64,000 nt of DNA from Sipunculus nudus (lineage: Eukaryota > Annelida > Sipuncula > Golfingiida > Sipunculidae). Below the pieces are notes generated by a model that was given only the letters and a program-made list of their open reading frames with translations, searched no databases and was not told where the DNA came from. Both the position numbers and the translations under genes were made by a program. The stretch is taken from NCBI GenBank assembly GCA_026874595.1, contig CM049313.1, positions 40,018,659 to 40,082,658 of the forward strand. The letters are read 5' to 3'. Positions within the stretch are counted from its first letter, which is position 1. Each line of letters starts with the position of its first letter. Shown piece by piece: positions 60,959 to 64,000 of this stretch.

Positions 60959-62958
60959 CTCATAATCCATACAGGTTCCACCACCGGTGGATCATCTTCC
61001 TTATAAGGAGATTTCAGGGTTGCCACCTTGCTGCGCTGAATGGCTGTTTGGATATCCTTCAAGGCAAGATCCAGCGCTTCTTTGTTCACTCGATCTCTGT
61101 TTCGTGAAGGTGTAGACTTCTGTGAAGAACCAGCGGAATCCGTGTCCATGGCTGTCTTAGATGTTAGACCAGATTCCACCTCCATACGCCTGCGGCGTTT
61201 TAGTATTTCTGCTGGTTGATTTGTATCCAAGGTGCCATTATCTTCCACATCACTTCCTTGACTACTCGATAATCCATCCTCTACATACGGCATACATCCT
61301 GGTGACTGACCGTCGTCCGACATAATACTCTCCACTTCAGCGCTATCACATTCTGTCGCTTCTGGAGACAAGGTAAATTTCTTTTTTTCATCCATTTGAC
61401 TTGGCTCTATACTTCCTAGTGAGATTTCAGTAAAGTTTTCCTCATTGACAACCATACCCATGCTATTTAAAGTACACATACGTTCTTGTAAAGGTTTGAT
61501 CATTTTATCTGGGGATCCCTCACGAGAGCTCATACCATGGTCATCATCAGAGCTTGGTATACCTCTCAAACTGTTTTGTTTCAGAGAATCCTGTGAACTG
61601 GAATAAGCGAGTCTCATACCTACATAGGAATCCCCATGCTGTATTCTGGCAGTCTTGACATAGGCATACTCATTCTCAATATCTCTATTTATTATTTGAG
61701 TTTTTTTCTCAGGGCTACTTTCATGACTCCTGCCCTGGGTAGGCCCTGAGGAGGCGATGCTCATGGCGTCACCGTTTTGTAAAGGTCGGTCTGAGGGACT
61801 GATGGCAGCGGGCAGGGCCTTGTCTCCAACGGGTGTCATTTCACGTTCTGAGTTTGAACTTTCAGCCTCCCTACTACTTACTGACTCTGTGCCAACAGGA
61901 AGTCTCCTGGCCAGTCCAGGTGAGTGCTTACGCAGATTCGTCATGGCTTGCAACTTCGCTATCTCATTGAGGCTGAGATCTTGGTATTCTTTGGCTTGCT
62001 GTGCATCTGGAATGTTATTTCTGATTTCTAAACTATTACGCTTGGCAGGTGAATCTTTCTGATAACCTGGTCTAAACTGGGCATAATGAGTTGGGGATTC
62101 CCACTGCACACTAGGTGGCGCTGATGACCCAACACTTGTGTTATCATTGTCCATCAGCTCTAATGCGTTAGTGATTAAAGCATCAATGGCCTCTTTGGCA
62201 TCCTCGGACACCCCGTCTCCGAGACCATCTATGTCTGTGACATCTTCGTCCATAGGCCCCTCCCCATCTTGACCTTGGTCTATATTGTCGTACTGAGATT
62301 CTTGATCGTGATCCGTGCCGGTTGCAACACCTGAAGCTTGACTTTGATCCTGATCAGCTGTGTGGGAGGTCAGGTCACATGGCCTATTACTTGTGGCTAC
62401 CACGGCTGACAGGGAATCAATACTCTTGTTGGTCTCAGATTGAGCAGCTCCATCTGCTTGCGGTGCCCCTAATGACTGGTGGTGAGGGGCTGGGCTTTTA
62501 GTGCCGATGGCAAACAATGGGGCTTTATGTTTTAACTTGGCTTCTAAAGATTCAGTGCTAAAGTGCGGACCTGCCTGGTCCAGATCTGTATCATCATCAT
62601 TGGGGCATGAGTCACAACTGTCCTCACTTTCCTGAACAGAAGTCCCAGTCTCTGCAACTTGATCTAAACAAGCAATATCATCATGGTCATCCAGTGTCAC
62701 ATTTTGAAAAGATAGACTACTAACATCGCTAGCTCGACATGAGCCGTCACCCAAGTTCACCTCCAAACTTACATTGTCCTCCAGAAAGTCTGGCAGGTTG
62801 TCATTCATCTGATCCAAATCCATTGAATCTGAGCATTGTCCTATACTCGAAGTGTCTGCTTCTATCACCCTGTCTGGTTTGCGTATTTTATCTGGTGAGC
62901 CTTGCAGGCTCTGGTTGCCCACACTTGGTGGCTGGGTGGCTCCCCCTGTCGAGGTCAT
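60959..62958 (-). CDS. Mint/X11 (APBA, lin-10) adaptor protein, N-terminal coding exon
   Basis: The exon encodes 666 residues plus two bases of the next codon. It ends at a perfect donor (ATGAG|GTAAGT, intron from 60,958), so the stop five bases further on is intronic. The protein is acidic, rich in Ser, Asp and Gln, with no globular domain. It has an acidic patch at about residues 218-248, a short predicted helix at 253-270 (AKEAIDALITNALELMD), a basic KRRRR at 587-591, and a C-terminal helix at 626-644 (KEALDLALKDIQTAIQRSK). EPVWIMR at 661-667 is nearly the EPIWVMR that I remember preceding the PTB region of vertebrate APBA1. Mint proteins bind APP-type receptors through a PTB domain and presynaptic or sorting partners through two PDZ domains; the N-terminus binds Munc18/CASK in some members. 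Those domains are not in this exon. The start is the first in-frame ATG after a TAA six bases upstream, with A at -3. Family assignment rests on the exon's end and overall character. Confidence 0.7.
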
Positions 62959-63025
62959 GGTTTAACAAAGCTGAATTCCTGATATACACAGCATAAGGTC
63001 AGAGGTCACGGACCAGCCTCCATCC
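62959..63025 (-). other. 5' untranslated part of the Mint-like exon with its splice acceptor
   Basis: The acceptor TTTACTTTTCATTTATTGCAG ends at 63,026, giving 67 bases of leader before the ATG. At least one more upstream exon must therefore exist beyond 63,026, and I do not see it in the last kilobase. A five-codon upstream ORF (ATG at 63,023, TGA ending at 63,006) lies out of frame in this leader. A TAA at 62,964-62,962 is in frame with the main start. Confidence 0.65.
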
Positions 63026-64000
63026 CTGCAATAAATGAAAAGTAAATACCTTTTATCCCAGTGTATTGATTGACTGAATCTGCAAGGAGAACAGGGGGCA
63101 TGGTTTACCCATTAAAAGTCTGGAACAGGATCAATTCTCATGACTGTCACAAGCAGCATCATAATAACATTTTCTGTTCAATAAATTTCCTTGAGGAAGC
63201 CGTGGGGCCAAATTCGCCCTGCTGGGGCCATGAAATAAAGAAGTGTTGAATGATTGATGATATTATTGTGTGAATATAATTCATGGGTGTGTCTGTCTGT
63301 AATGTAGGAGCTGGCGTTCATTACACTGAACATAGATCCATAAATGTTCACCACAACTACATCAAAGTGTAAACCACAAAACGGATGATTTATTTTTGTT
63401 TGAACAAGTCCTTGGAACTTGAATATGCACTCTGAAATTTGTGAAGTTAATAGATATATGTGTGTAGTAAGCTAACAAAACAAGTAACCCACTGGTGATG
63501 GTGCTCAGCTGATATTGACTGTTAGAGGTAAACAGATTACAACTGACCAATCAAAGCAATCCCTTTAAATCAGATAACATCTTTATATCAGAAAATCACA
63601 TTCCATAGGAGAACTGAAACTGGGCTAACTTATAAATTGTATACATATATATCCAATAAAATGCTTTATGCTTGTGGAATTTTACACTAAGGTTAGCACA
63701 ACAAGTCCTAGAACAAGTATAACCTCTTAGAATAATAAATAAAATCAATTTCTGAATGATATCCATGAAAGATATTCACTGACAAATGATCTAATCTGAG
63801 GTCAATAAGAGTTGGAGGGGTGAGGGATGGGGTGTCTGATTATCTGGTTTTAGTACCTCCTTGCACAGAATGTCAGACTTTCTTGGTTATTTCTAGTGAG
63901 GTCCATAGAAATCTGCCATAAACTTACCAACAAGGCTGATCAGGAATGGACTGTACATACACTTTTAGCTTCTTTATTAGGAATTTTGATATGAGCTCAC
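63026..64000. other. Intron or upstream DNA of the Mint-like gene
   Basis: The stretch is AT-rich without recognisable exons. It contains a left-end fragment of the A/B/C repeat family at 63,478-63,515. Confidence 0.5.
63478..63515 (+). mobile_element. Solitary left-end fragment of the A/B/C pearl-like family
   Basis: AAACAAGTAACCCACTGGTG, then ATGGTGCTCAGCTG, matches the left end of elements A, B and C. No core or right end is visible before the window ends, so the copy is truncated or continues outside. Confidence 0.5.

Noticed and set aside
61757-62996. Plus-strand open frames of 101 and 85 codons opposite the Mint exon
   Set aside because: Antisense shadows of the real minus-strand coding exon, with no independent splice or domain evidence.

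Overview
The window looks like nuclear DNA of an invertebrate animal, most probably a mollusc. It is AT-rich and gene-poor, has GT-AG introns, and carries one long exon of an animal synaptic adaptor gene. Its repeats resemble those described from bivalves and gastropods: pearl-like elements with tandem cores, (ACGG)n/(GACA)n microsatellites and a terminal hairpin, plus a tyrosine-recombinase retroelement of DIRS type. Nothing looks bacterial: there are no operons, Shine-Dalgarno sites, rRNA, tRNA or CRISPR arrays that I could support.

Layout. 0.5-1.2 kb: a plausible 3' end of an unidentified plus-strand gene (two phase-matched exons and two AATAAA signals). 3.6-4.0 kb: a compact foldback element with perfect 40-bp terminal inverted repeats. 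4-18 kb: mostly unique AT-rich DNA with a few tandem repeats and several weak exon candidates (6.17, 13.25, 17.19 and 18.18 kb). 18.4-20.8 kb: a pearl-like element whose core is packed with TGACCTTTGACCT. 21.4-24.7 kb: several minisatellites. 25.9-27.7 kb: a decayed DIRS-like tyrosine recombinase. 31.3 kb: a perfect 76-bp inverted repeat. 32.1-35.1 kb: a 68-bp satellite array of about 32 units with a CpG-rich segment beside or inside it. 35.3-36.5 kb: a second pearl-like family. 36.5-44.9 kb: unique AT-rich DNA with one weak minus-strand exon candidate. 44.9-48.0 kb: one pearl-like element nested in another. 48.9-52.5 kb: another such element, a GC-rich tandem repeat and a TGACCTGTGACA minisatellite. 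55.1-57.4 kb: a further pearl-like element. 59.0-60.5 kb: a larger relative of the 3.6-kb foldback element.

The one confident gene is on the minus strand at 60,959-63,025. It is a 666-codon first coding exon that I assign to a Mint/X11/APBA/lin-10 adaptor, from its acidic low-complexity N-terminus and its end (an alpha-helical KEALDLALKDIQTAIQRSK stretch, then EPVWIMR at a splice donor). The PTB and two PDZ domains would lie on later exons at lower coordinates. I recognise none of them in the remaining 61 kb, so most of the window is probably one very long intron of this gene, or that intron plus intergenic DNA.

No multi-gene pathway is visible. The notable content is repeat biology: five or six element families share one plan (tandem core, tetranucleotide microsatellite, 3' hairpin followed by TAA), there is nesting between families, two sizes of one foldback family occur, and arrays carry nuclear-receptor-like sites.
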